A DNA stretch of 64,000 bases from Carboxylicivirga taeanensis (GCF_051851475.1 NZ_JBPUSJ010000003.1:397913-461912), one strand, 5' to 3'; shown: positions 34,143 through 42,635, numbered from the stretch's first letter. Translations and numbers: made by a program. Notes: generated by a model not told the origin, from the sequence alone.

Positions 34143-34694
34143 TCAGGCCACCTCTTCTTCCATTATTTTCTCAACCAAATCCCGAATACGGTCGTGCTGT
34201 TTGGCATCATCCTTCACATCTCCTTCCTCATAAGCTTTAAGGGCTACAGCATCGATGTACTCAACTCCCAAAGCCTTAAAAAAACGTTTAAACTGCTCAA
34301 TGGTAATATCACTGTCCTCCACACCCGAACCGGCAGGCAACAATAAGGCCGCCCGCTTACCATATAATTTCTTGTTGGCAAAATAAGGTCTGAAACGGTC
34401 GATCAGCAGCTTGGTTTGCGCCGAAGGTCCAAACCAATAGATGGGGGTTCCAATGATGATCACATCCGCCCATTCAATGTGTTTATACAGAAGGGTCATA
34501 TCATCGAGCTGACTGCACTCCATATCATCATACTTACAAAGCCGACAGTCGAGGCAGGGTTCAATACGGTGCGTGTACAAGTAAAAGCTTTTACATTCGG
34601 CCCCTTTTGTAATTAAAGCAGTGGATAAGATAGACACCATGGTGGAGGTATTACCATTATAGCGCGGACTCCCCATAAATATTGCAACATGCAT
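34143..34694 (-). CDS. Flavodoxin-fold NAD(P)H-dependent oxidoreductase
   Basis: A 183-residue FMN-binding oxidoreductase of the flavodoxin/iron-sulfur flavoprotein type. The N-terminal phosphate-binding loop is GSPRYNGNTSTM, the second loop is GTPIYWFGPSAQTKLLIDRF, and a cysteine-rich insert C-x2-C-x2-C (EPCLDCRLCKYDD) resembles those of multimeric flavodoxins. The ATG at 34694 is chosen, since upstream residues lack the fold. It ends 12 bases before operator dyad 2 and is on the same strand as the repressor operon. Electron partner and substrate are unknown. Confidence 0.85.
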   Translation of the reverse strand: MHVAIFMGSPRYNGNTSTMVSILSTALITKGAECKSFYLYTHRIEPCLDCRLCKYDDMECSQLDDMTLLYKHIEWADVIIIGTPIYWFGPSAQTKLLIDRFRPYFANKKLYGKRAALLLPAGSGVEDSDITIEQFKRFFKALGVEYIDAVALKAYEEGDVKDDAKQHDRIRDLVEKIMEEEVA

Positions 34695-35040
34695 AGGCTT
34701 AGTATTAGATGAGTATAAATGACAAGTTACTAATGTTTTATTACTTTTTCTATGTGTTTTAGATGATGACTTGTAACAAACAGGCACAAATGCGCGTCCT
34801 ACCTTTGATTAAAAAAAATACAATAGCCACCATTGACCAACTAATGCAACTGTTTCATTGCTGCAGCTGAACATGTGAATTAGCTGGACATTGTATCCTG
34901 CCCAGCGGGAGTGGTTAGGAGTAATAAAAAGAACCAGATGAAACGAACCCGTATATTTTAATTGGAATGCTGCACACACGCGCATGCTTAAAATTTGTTG
35001 GAGAGGTCCATATGGCAAATAAAAAGTAAAATTAAAACTC
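34695..35040. other. Intergenic region, nothing recognised
   Basis: Divergent space between the flavodoxin-type gene and the beta-barrel pair. Open frames here are short and show no family features. No exact -7 box, hairpin or repeat was found. Confidence 0.4.
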
Positions 35041-35955
35041 ATGAAAAAAGAAATCCAAATCATACTATTGGCACTGTGCCTGCTTCCTGTTGTCAGCACC
35101 GTGCAAGCTCAAGAAAGTGAAAAAAGCAAAGGCATTGTTTCGGTGGAAGAAAAAAATGGCAAAAGCATTGTAAAGGCACCGGGAGTTAAGGTGGAAGTAG
35201 ATGAGCTAAACGACACCATCACAAAAATAACCATTGGCAGCCGCCGCTTCGAAATAATTGAAGACTACAATCGTTCGCGCATTCGCATGGTGCGAGTACC
35301 CCGCGAAAAGTTTAAAGGCCACTGGGCCGGCTGTGACATTGGGTTTAATGGCTACTTCACCTCCGACTTTTCGACCGACCTGCCGTCCGATGCGTTATTT
35401 ATGGATTTGAATGGTTCCAAATCAGTCACCTTTAGCATCAACTTCTTACAATACAACATTGGACTGCAACGCCACAAAAATAATTTTGGAATGGTACTGG
35501 GCGCCGGATGGACTTTTTATAACTACCGCACCGACCTGCCCTACACCTTCGAGCGCGATGCCTCAACAGGCCGCACCATTGGTGTACCGGTACCTGAAGA
35601 ACGAAGTGTAGAAAAAAATAAAATAACCACTTCATTTATTAACATTCCGCTGCTGTTCGAATGGCAAATACCCGCTTCGGAACCCTACCATCGCTTCTAT
35701 GTGTCAGCCGGTCCTTACTGTGGATTCAAAATTGGCGGACACACTAAACTCGTTTACAAGGAAAATGGCAACCGCACCAAAGATAAAGGCCGGGATGATA
35801 TTAACCTGACACCCTTTCAGTATGGAGCCATGTTCAGAGTTGGTTACCGTTTTATTAACCTGTATGCCACCTATAACTTCTCCACCTTTTATACAGACAA
35901 CAGAGGCCCCGAATTATATCCGTTTACCATAGGACTGTCACTTATCCAATTTTAA
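35041..35955 (+). CDS. Outer-membrane beta-barrel protein
   Basis: A 304-residue exported protein with a signal peptide (MKKEIQIILLALCLLPVVST, then VQAQ). The first third is a hydrophilic strand-rich region (SVEEKNGKSIVKAPGVKVEV). From about 95 the sequence alternates in barrel fashion, ending in aromatic F (SLIQF), as outer-membrane proteins do. From FKGHWAGCDIGFN onward it aligns along its length with the C-terminal half of the next gene. The two are therefore tandem paralogues 12 bases apart in one operon. No specific function is recognised. Confidence 0.8.
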   Translation: MKKEIQIILLALCLLPVVSTVQAQESEKSKGIVSVEEKNGKSIVKAPGVKVEVDELNDTITKITIGSRRFEIIEDYNRSRIRMVRVPREKFKGHWAGCDIGFNGYFTSDFSTDLPSDALFMDLNGSKSVTFSINFLQYNIGLQRHKNNFGMVLGAGWTFYNYRTDLPYTFERDASTGRTIGVPVPEERSVEKNKITTSFINIPLLFEWQIPASEPYHRFYVSAGPYCGFKIGGHTKLVYKENGNRTKDKGRDDINLTPFQYGAMFRVGYRFINLYATYNFSTFYTDNRGPELYPFTIGLSLIQF

Positions 35956-35967
35956 AAGACCACAATT

Positions 35968-37509
35968 ATGCCTAAGCAATTTGTCGCTATACTGTTCATT
36001 CTAATCCTATCAGGCTTTCAGGCCATCGGACAAACTATTCAACCCGATGTGGCAGCTATCTATGAGCGTCACTGGGAGATTGAAACAGGCATTTACCGGG
36101 TGATGAAAGATGGCAGGGTAGGCATTGTCCGCGCTGACGGACAGATAATAGTTCCCTGCGAATTTAACCAGGTATGGAATCTGGATGACAACGGGTTTTT
36201 CAGAGTTCTGAAATCAGGAAAAGCAGGTGTTTACCACATCAGTGGCCAAATCATTATCTCGGCCGAATACGATCAGGTGTGGCCCTTTCAGGAAGGACTG
36301 GCTAAAGTGCTCCGGCAAGGAAAGCTTGGCTATTTCAACAAGCAGGGCGAACAAATTATTCCCTGCGAATACCAACAAATATGGGCCTTTGAGGAGGGCA
36401 AAGCACGCGTACTAAAAAACGGGAAAGTGGGCTACATCACCGCTTCAGGCAATGAGATTATCCCCTGCGAATACCAGCAAATATGGACCTTTGAGGAAGG
36501 TAAGGCTCGTGTCCTGAAAGATGGAAAAGTAGGCTACATTGATGCATCGGGCAATGCCATCATCCCGCCTATCTACACACATATTTGGGCCTTTAAGGAG
36601 GGCAAAGCCAAAGCCTTACTCGATGGCAAAATGATATGGATTGATGAAATGGGCCGGGCACTTGATTTGCCAGCTCCTGAAAATGACTATGCCCAGGCTG
36701 AAGACCAGCCTCAAAACACCAACGAAAAAGAAATCACCATTGAGGATGACGAGGGGAACAAAACGTACATTAAAATTTTAGGCAGCAACATCGTTATTAA
36801 TGAAGACGGCGATAATACTTACATTTCGATTGGTGAAAAAGACCGTATCCGCTATCAGAAAAAACAATCCCATTTTAAGGGACACTTTACCGGACTGGAT
36901 CTGGGGTTTAACAACTTTATGGATGCCAGTGGCAGCACCCATCTGTCTGGCGACAATTCTTTTATGGAGCTCAATGCAGGCCGTTCAAGAAGTTTTGCCA
37001 TAAACCCTTTGCAGTGGAGCATTGGCCTTAATAAACAAGGCAATATCGGGCTGGTAACCGGCTTAGGAATTGAATGGAATAATTACCACTTCTCCAACCC
37101 AATCATCCTGTCAAAAAATGCGGAAGGCATTATAAGTTATGAGCCCGCCGCACGTCCGCTGGATAAAAATAAGCTGGTAACCACGCATTTGAATGTGCCT
37201 CTGCTATTGGAATTCCAGATTCCAACGCAGCATCAACGAAAACCCTTCTATATTTCGGCAGGTGGCATTGGGGGGTGGCGCATCAACTCCTACAACCGCA
37301 TTGTGTATGACGATAGCCTGGATCCGCATAAGCAAAAGAAAAAAGGGGCACATAACCTTCGCACATTCAGGTATGGCGGTATGGTACGGGTGGGCTACCG
37401 CGCCATCAACCTGTATGGCACCTACTATTTCTCCAGCCTGTTTGAAACAAATAAAGGGCCGGAATTGTATCCGGTGTCGGTGGGCTTAAGCCTTTATCTG
37501 GATCTCTGA
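35968..37509 (+). CDS. WG-repeat domain fused to an outer-membrane beta-barrel
   Basis: A 513-residue exported protein. After the signal peptide come six WG-type repeats (about 40-230) of the form G-K-x-x-V-L-x-x-GK-x-GYI, each ending in IIPCEYQQIW or similar. A polar linker (about 240-290) follows. Then comes a C-terminal barrel of about 215 residues beginning FKGHFTGLDLGFN and ending SLYLDL, paralogous to the preceding gene. Repeats 3-5 are nearly identical at DNA level, suggesting recent internal duplication. WG repeats are probably ligand- or protein-binding; coupling to a barrel suggests a surface or periplasmic display (inference). Confidence 0.82.
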   Translation: MPKQFVAILFILILSGFQAIGQTIQPDVAAIYERHWEIETGIYRVMKDGRVGIVRADGQIIVPCEFNQVWNLDDNGFFRVLKSGKAGVYHISGQIIISAEYDQVWPFQEGLAKVLRQGKLGYFNKQGEQIIPCEYQQIWAFEEGKARVLKNGKVGYITASGNEIIPCEYQQIWTFEEGKARVLKDGKVGYIDASGNAIIPPIYTHIWAFKEGKAKALLDGKMIWIDEMGRALDLPAPENDYAQAEDQPQNTNEKEITIEDDEGNKTYIKILGSNIVINEDGDNTYISIGEKDRIRYQKKQSHFKGHFTGLDLGFNNFMDASGSTHLSGDNSFMELNAGRSRSFAINPLQWSIGLNKQGNIGLVTGLGIEWNNYHFSNPIILSKNAEGIISYEPAARPLDKNKLVTTHLNVPLLLEFQIPTQHQRKPFYISAGGIGGWRINSYNRIVYDDSLDPHKQKKKGAHNLRTFRYGGMVRVGYRAINLYGTYYFSSLFETNKGPELYPVSVGLSLYLDL

Positions 37510-37523
37510 TAATCGTAAAAAAC

Positions 37524-38018
37524 TCATTGTAAGAATAACTCAACCACCAAATTGGCGTGCTCTTTTTGGGCCTTGAGATAAATGGATTCACCTGGTCGCC
37601 GGCGATTCTCATACTCCAGATTAGTGGGGCCTTTATACAAAAACACGTCATCCGATAGTTTTTTAAAATACTGGTTTTCGTCCCAGTATTTTAAAAAGCG
37701 ATCAAGGACCGAAGCGGCCTCTTCATAAGCAATCCGGGTTTTAATCACGCGGTATTCAGAGCGATCCCTTCCCCTATCCTCGCAATAAAACTCCATCACG
37801 CGTGAGTCGGTACCAATGTAGTGGAAAAAAAACTCCACCTCACGATAACCTTCCTCCATACTTGGATCCCTCCCATTCAGCTTGGTCTCCACCTGATAAT
37901 AGGTGTTGTATAACATTGAAGCGGCCAGCAAAATATCACGGTTGATTTGAGGGCTTTGAGCCTGTGAGAACATGGTAAATAAGGTGACCAGGCTAAACGA
38001 AAGCGCTTTTTTTATCAT
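37524..38018 (-). CDS. Hypothetical exported protein
   Basis: A 164-residue protein with a clear signal peptide (MIKKALSFSLVTLFTMFSQA). The mature part is acidic and basic in alternation, with EVEFFFHYIGTDSRVMEFYC and the C-terminal NLVVELFLQ. No family is recognised. It converges on the WG-repeat gene with only 14 bases between the stop codons and no hairpin there. Confidence 0.6.
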   Translation of the reverse strand: MIKKALSFSLVTLFTMFSQAQSPQINRDILLAASMLYNTYYQVETKLNGRDPSMEEGYREVEFFFHYIGTDSRVMEFYCEDRGRDRSEYRVIKTRIAYEEAASVLDRFLKYWDENQYFKKLSDDVFLYKGPTNLEYENRRRPGESIYLKAQKEHANLVVELFLQ

Positions 38019-38338
38019 GATAAGAAAATTATGACGGGATTAAAAACACCAGAATAACAACAAGTAGACAGAATTACCAGGCAGTACTAAACCACTGTGG
38101 CAGATAAAGATATAAAACAAGATGTATTTAACAAAACACTGCCAGAGAACTCATCTATACCCCACTCATGTGAGACAAGCAGGCCTGTACAGTATCCCGT
38201 TTTAAGGTATCTGGCCGAAATGTTTAACGAGAATGTAAGATGAAAACGTGATGTATCCGAGTCTGCTTAAACATCAAGCCCATCTTCTGAATATTTACGT
38301 CCGATCAACAAAAGTAAAAACTCACCTGCTCATGGTTT
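38019..38338. other. Intergenic region, nothing recognised
   Basis: Between two minus-strand genes. I see no open frame of substance, hairpin with T tract or promoter box. Confidence 0.4.
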
Positions 38339-38929
38339 TCAGGCTGTTTCCACCTTTCGGAAAATGACACACCCAGCTTCTGATGGATGATCCTGCACCC
38401 AATCGTTCATTTTTTCTTTCCGCAGTAAATCAATAACCATAAAATCACCACAGCCCGCCACAGTGAAGAACATACCAAATAAGAGCCATTCAAAGGAGCC
38501 ATAAATGAGGGCCAATGCAGCAGGTAGCACTCCCAGAAGAATAGCCGGACTGATTGCTCCTGCTATATAATGTTTTACTTTCAACGGTTCTTTGCAATGA
38601 CAATATGGGGTGAGTAGCTTCCAAATAACCCCAAACCTGATGGAACCAAAGCCCTTTTTTGCGAATATGGCCCAGGTGGCACCATGAATCAATTCATGCA
38701 GCACTATGCCAATAAGCATGGCAGCAAAGAAATAGAGCGTGGCAATGGCCACATCCATCGGCTTAATTTGGCGAATAAAATTCAGTAAATCGAAATCTGT
38801 CAGCCATATGAAGTAATAAGGCAAACCAAACGCCAGAGCAATCGGGATGAGTATCGCAAAGCCATATATATTGGCTTTTATGATATCGATAGTTAGCGTC
38901 TCTTTTTTGAAGTTTTCTGTTTGAGTCAT
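38339..38929 (-). CDS. DUF3267-type putative zincin membrane protein
   Basis: A 196-residue integral membrane protein with four hydrophobic segments. A zinc-peptidase motif, HELIHG, lies in the second helix region (GIVLHELIHGATWAIFA), as in DUF3267 proteins and site-2-protease relatives. The segment HYIAGAISPAILLGVLPA may carry part of the second half of the site. The start MTQTENF at 38929 is preferred to a longer frame with a hydrophobic prefix. Proteolytic function is inferred from the motif only. Confidence 0.82.
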   Translation of the reverse strand: MTQTENFKKETLTIDIIKANIYGFAILIPIALAFGLPYYFIWLTDFDLLNFIRQIKPMDVAIATLYFFAAMLIGIVLHELIHGATWAIFAKKGFGSIRFGVIWKLLTPYCHCKEPLKVKHYIAGAISPAILLGVLPAALALIYGSFEWLLFGMFFTVAGCGDFMVIDLLRKEKMNDWVQDHPSEAGCVIFRKVETA

Positions 38930-39384
38930 CAGGTTAAATTTTCCCATAAAGGTAGCCAATATAATACAAGTCAAAAAATCAGGCCTTTGCCTTCTCCAAT
39001 GCTTTCTATTGTATGCTGATATAAACCATCCACAGAAGTTGGATTTATACTAAAAATATTGCCCTTGTCTATACATAAGTCAAAGTTGATCCAATTTTGA
39101 TATCGACAGTTTTATCAGTAACTTAATCATTCTCATTTTGCATATGAATCGGAAAAAAATAGCTGGCTCATTCATATGAAATTAGGTATTCCTGCATTTT
39201 GTCATTCACAAGAACAACTCATACAGCAACAGTAAAAGAAGGATTTGAAATTAAAACATGTAAAATAGTTAAAGGAACTGTACTATGTAAACAAAAATTT
39301 AAACACCGCTTAGTATTCTTAAAAAGAGCAATAGTGAAAGATGAAGTTGATAAATAAAAATTTGAAACACAAAAAGCTCATATC
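38930..39384. other. Region upstream of the copB-like gene with an inverted repeat
   Basis: CATATGAAT at 39141-39149 and ATTCATATG at 39170-39178 form a 9-bp inverted repeat 20 bases apart, a candidate regulator site. Bases 39230-39355 hold a short open frame without an obvious start or family. No -7 consensus was found. Confidence 0.4.
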
Positions 39385-41436
39385 ATGAATAATCATTCTG
39401 AACTTAATGATAAGCACAGAAAACATCACAACAAAGAAAAAAACTCCCACCAGCACAAAGGTCACGAGTCGCACAACCATTCCTCTCACCATGCCATGAT
39501 GATTAAAGACTTCCGTAAGCGCTTCTGGGTATCGCTTACCGTAAGCCTTCCTATATTGGTTCTTTCACCAATGATTCAGGATTTTTTGGGGTACAATTTA
39601 ACATTTAGCTTTTCGGGCTATGTACTCTTCGCACTCTCGGCCTTTGTTTATTTCTACGGTGGCTGGCCTTTCTTAACAGGCTTAGTAAAAGAGTTCAAGA
39701 AGAAACAGCCAGGAATGATGACCCTGATAGCGGTGGCCATAACCGTAGCGTTTGGATATAGTTCGGCCACCACATTTGGGTTGGAAGGCAAAAAGTTTTT
39801 TTGGGAATTGGCTACCTTAATCGACATTATGCTCTTGGGGCATTGGATTGAAATGAAGTCAGTAATGGGCGCTTCCAGCTCACTTCAACAACTGGTGGAA
39901 ATGATGCCGGCAGAAGCTCACCTGATAACAGATGGAAATACCAAAGACATAAAAGTTGATGAACTAAATAAAGAGGATGTGGTACTGGTACGTCCAGGTG
40001 AAAAAATACCGGTTGATGGCATCATTACTGATGGAGAAAGCTCTGTGAATGAATCCATGGTTACCGGAGAATCAAAACCCATTAAAAAAGGAAAAGGTGA
40101 GAACGTAATAGGTGGAACCATAAACGGTCACGGCTCACTTCAGGTACAGGTGCAGCAAGTTGGCAATGAGGCATACTTGAATAAAGTCATTAAAATGGTG
40201 AAGGATGCGCAAAATAAAAAATCGAAAACACAACACCTGGCCGACCGTATTGCATTTTGGTTAACTCTTACATCACTTACCGTCGGTTTTGGAACACTTG
40301 CCTCTTGGTTGATTATTGGTAAACCCTTTGTATTTGCATTAGAACGAATGGCAAGCGTAATGGTGATCACCTGCCCGCATGCATTAGGTCTGGCCGTTCC
40401 TCTGGTCGTGGCCATTTCTACGTCCATCTCAGCCAGAAAAGGACTGCTAATTCGAAACCGTACTGCATTTGAAAATGCCAGGAAAATTACCCTGCTAGCG
40501 TTTGATAAAACTGGTACTCTCACAAAAGGTAATTTTGGAGTTACCCGATTTGGAGCACTACATAAAAATTACAAAGACAAGGATATCCTGAGCTTTGCTG
40601 GTGCACTGGAAGCTAAATCAGAGCATCCATTGGCAATAGGTATTATGGATAAAATAAAACAAGAAGGAATAAAGCTTCCTGAGGCAACAAACTTCAATTC
40701 CATTACCGGAAAAGGCATTGAAGCCGATGTAGAAAATAAAAAAATAAAGGTAGTAAGCCCTGGTGCTGTGAAAGAGCATAACCTTAAAATACCTGATGAA
40801 GCCTTTAAAAATGAACAGGAAACAATTGTTTTTGTATTGGTGAATGAAGAATTAGCGGGATTTATAGCCATGGCTGACGAAATAAGGGAGGAATCGTACG
40901 AAGCTGTACATATATTGAAAAAAATCGGCCTTAAACTTTATATGATGACAGGTGATAATGAAAAAGTTGCCAAAAGTGTAAGTGATGAGTTAGGTCTGGA
41001 TGGCTATTTTGCTGAGGTATTACCCGACCACAAACTCGAAAAAATTGAGGCCTTTCAAAAAAACGGTGAGTTTGTTGCTATGACTGGAGATGGCATTAAC
41101 GATGCACCAGCCTTAGCAAAAGCAGATGTTGGTATTGCCGTGGGGTCAGGAACTGATGTGGCTGCTGAAACAGCGGATATTATATTGGTAAACAGTAACC
41201 CCCAGGATATTGCATCATTGGTTCTGTTCGGAAAAGCAACCTATAAAAAAATGATACAGAACTTTGTTTGGGCAACAGGATATAATGTCGTCGCCATACC
41301 ACTAGCTGCCGGTGTATTATATAGTTCGGGAATAATAATAAACCCGGCATTAGGTGCGATTTTAATGAGCCTGAGTACAATTATTGTTGCAGTTAATGCA
41401 CAGCTTTTAAAACGAAAAATGAAAGTAAACAAATAA
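39385..41436 (+). CDS. Copper-exporting P-type ATPase, CopB-like (P1B-3)
   Basis: A 683-residue heavy-metal ATPase. The N-terminus is a histidine-rich tail (about 15 His in the first 40 residues) in place of an HMA domain. The membrane metal site is CPH at 330-332, typical of the P1B-3 (CopB) group that moves copper or silver out of the cytoplasm. The phosphorylated aspartate is about 374 (FDKTGTLTKG), with TGES and GDGINDAPALAKAD for the actuator and P domains. A DUF302 gene follows 12 bases later. There is no CopZ, CueR or CsoR gene adjacent. Confidence 0.93.
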   Translation: MNNHSELNDKHRKHHNKEKNSHQHKGHESHNHSSHHAMMIKDFRKRFWVSLTVSLPILVLSPMIQDFLGYNLTFSFSGYVLFALSAFVYFYGGWPFLTGLVKEFKKKQPGMMTLIAVAITVAFGYSSATTFGLEGKKFFWELATLIDIMLLGHWIEMKSVMGASSSLQQLVEMMPAEAHLITDGNTKDIKVDELNKEDVVLVRPGEKIPVDGIITDGESSVNESMVTGESKPIKKGKGENVIGGTINGHGSLQVQVQQVGNEAYLNKVIKMVKDAQNKKSKTQHLADRIAFWLTLTSLTVGFGTLASWLIIGKPFVFALERMASVMVITCPHALGLAVPLVVAISTSISARKGLLIRNRTAFENARKITLLAFDKTGTLTKGNFGVTRFGALHKNYKDKDILSFAGALEAKSEHPLAIGIMDKIKQEGIKLPEATNFNSITGKGIEADVENKKIKVVSPGAVKEHNLKIPDEAFKNEQETIVFVLVNEELAGFIAMADEIREESYEAVHILKKIGLKLYMMTGDNEKVAKSVSDELGLDGYFAEVLPDHKLEKIEAFQKNGEFVAMTGDGINDAPALAKADVGIAVGSGTDVAAETADIILVNSNPQDIASLVLFGKATYKKMIQNFVWATGYNVVAIPLAAGVLYSSGIIINPALGAILMSLSTIIVAVNAQLLKRKMKVNK

Positions 41437-41448
41437 AATCAAATAATT

Positions 41449-41838
41449 ATGAAGTACTACATAGAGAAAACATTAGATACAAATTTTGAATCAGCCATCC
41501 TAAAAACAAAGGAAGCTCTCCAAAAAGAGGGTTTTGGAGTATTATCAGAAATAGACATCCACAAAAAGCTGAAAGAAAAATTGAATGTTGATTTCAGAAA
41601 GTATAAGATTCTTGGTGCATGCAACCCGCCTTTGGCACATCAGGCATTGCAAATAGAAGATAAAATTGGCACCATGCTACCTTGCAATGTGATTATATTC
41701 GAACTTGATGATAACCATGTTCAAATTGCAGCCATTGATCCTTTTGCATCCATGCAGGTAGTGGAAAACGACCAGTTAAACCAAATTGCGAAGATCGTTA
41801 AAGAAAAATTGGAGAAGGTGATTGCAATAATAAATTAA
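41449..41838 (+). CDS. DUF302 family protein
   Basis: A 129-residue cytoplasmic protein with the DUF302 pattern: EALQKEGFGVLSEIDIHKKL, then YKILGACNPPLAHQAL and a Met/Pro-Cys turn (GTMLPCNVII). DUF302 proteins often neighbour metal or sulfur genes, and this one is co-transcribed with the CopB-like ATPase. A role in copper handling is an inference; the Cys in GACNPP is a plausible ligand. A bidirectional hairpin lies beyond. Confidence 0.9.
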   Translation: MKYYIEKTLDTNFESAILKTKEALQKEGFGVLSEIDIHKKLKEKLNVDFRKYKILGACNPPLAHQALQIEDKIGTMLPCNVIIFELDDNHVQIAAIDPFASMQVVENDQLNQIAKIVKEKLEKVIAIIN

Positions 41839-41902
41839 TAAATAGGGATGCCCTGCTCCTTATCCTGTGCAGATTCAATCGTTAACATCAACAACAAATA
41901 CG

Positions 41903-41938
41903 AAAAAAGCCACCTCAAAAATTTGAAGTGGCTTTTTC
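41903..41938. terminator. Bidirectional hairpin terminator
   Basis: AAAAAGCCAC and GTGGCTTTTT pair, with an inner TCAAA/TTGA extension. It ends the copB-DUF302 operon and, on the other strand, follows the damaged tRNA-Asn. Confidence 0.88.
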
Positions 41939-41940
41939 AG

Positions 41941-42003
41941 CTCCCCAGGTAGGACTTGAACCTACGACCTACGGATTAATCCCGACTCTTCGGGACCGCT
42001 CTA
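41941..42003 (-). pseudogene. tRNA-Asn remnant, 3' half with altered anticodon arm
   Basis: On the minus strand the 3' part (T-arm, variable loop, acceptor strand, discriminator G) is identical to the two intact tRNA-Asn genes nearby, from TTAATCCG to the end. The seven bases before it in the intact genes (CGGACTG, anticodon stem) are replaced by TCCCGAAGAGTCGGGA, a self-complementary hairpin. The eight bases before that, TAGAGCGG, again match the intact tRNA. The 5' half is gone, and its place is taken by the GIY-YIG gene, whose TAG stop falls inside TAGAGCGG. It cannot fold as a functional tRNA-Asn. Confidence 0.85.
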
Positions 42004-42303
42004 TAAGGTGGCCTTGATGATTATGGTTTTGATAAACTCTGTGTCGTCTTGTTTGTCAATTAGCTTTTGAATAAACGCTCTGCTTTTCTGATCTTTAATA
42101 AACTTTTCGACTTTCATAGTCTGACCTATGTTGTCATTAACAGCAAAGGAAGCTTTTAGTATCCAAGGTTGGTATTTGGCTGTAAACTTAGATTTATTTT
42201 GGTAAGAATTGTGTTGAATCAAACGGTGTTGAGGATCAGGCGAGTAGCCGACATAATACTTGTTAGCTACTTCTGAAAAAAGTATATAGACATAGTATTT
42301 CAT
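42001..42303 (-). CDS. GIY-YIG nuclease-like protein next to a broken tRNA
   Basis: A 100-residue single-domain protein of the GIY-YIG superfamily. YYVYILFS and KYYVGYS supply the two half-motifs, H-R-L-I-Q-H-N the catalytic-basic segment, and VEKFIKDQKS the conserved glutamate. ATG at 42303 is preferred to an upstream TTG. It lies between tRNA-Asn and a tRNA-Asn remnant, with only 13 bases between the tRNA terminator and its start. Its own promoter is therefore hard to place. It could be a homing-type or structure-specific nuclease; the mobility call rests on the tRNA arrangement. Confidence 0.85.
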   Translation of the reverse strand: MKYYVYILFSEVANKYYVGYSPDPQHRLIQHNSYQNKSKFTAKYQPWILKASFAVNDNIGQTMKVEKFIKDQKSRAFIQKLIDKQDDTEFIKTIIIKATL

Positions 42304-42316
42304 TAAGGTAAGGTAC

Positions 42317-42348
42317 AAAAAAAGAGCTGACTAGTCATAATCAGCTCT
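42317..42348 (-). terminator. Terminator after tRNA-Asn
   Basis: On the minus strand AGAGCTGA and TCAGCTCT form an 8-bp stem with a 10-base loop and a run of seven T, ending 7 bases past the tRNA. Confidence 0.88.
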
Positions 42349-42354
42349 TCTTAG

Positions 42355-42428
42355 CTCCCCAGGTAGGACTTGAACCTACGACCTACGGATTAACAGTCCG
42401 CCGCTCTAACCAACTGAGCTACTAGGGA
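42355..42428 (-). tRNA. tRNA-Asn (GTT), copy 2
   Basis: A 74-nt tRNA including the discriminator G. The acceptor stem pairs TCCCTAG with CTGGGGA, with one wobble pair. The D-arm reads AGCTCAGTTGGTTAGAGC and the anticodon loop is CTGTTAA with GTT. The T-arm is GTAGGTTCAAGTCCTAC. CCA is not encoded. It is identical in sequence to the copy at 42471. Confidence 0.95.
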
Positions 42429-42470
42429 AAATATTGTTAAAAATAAAAGCTCCGTTTAAGCTTTCTAAAG

Positions 42471-42544
42471 CTCCCCAGGTAGGACTTGAACCTACGACCT
42501 ACGGATTAACAGTCCGCCGCTCTAACCAACTGAGCTACTAGGGA
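42471..42544 (-). tRNA. tRNA-Asn (GTT), copy 1
   Basis: The same 74-nt tRNA as copy 2, 42 bases upstream of it. It is the first of the tandem array. The spacer has an AAAGCTT hairpin-like element. Confidence 0.95.
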
Positions 42545-42635
42545 ATTTATTTCAATCTGTTTTGAACTCCTTTATTAGGGGAGGCATTTTCGTCAAATGC
42601 GTTGCAAAACTATAAGGAATCTTCAAAATATGCAA

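Noticed and set aside
39230..39355. Short lysine-rich open frame upstream of the CopB-like gene
   Set aside because: It has no convincing start codon, no family match and simple A-rich composition; reported only as part of the intergenic region.
41941..42003. A third functional tRNA-Asn
   Set aside because: The 5' acceptor strand and D-arm are missing and the anticodon stem is replaced, so it cannot fold.
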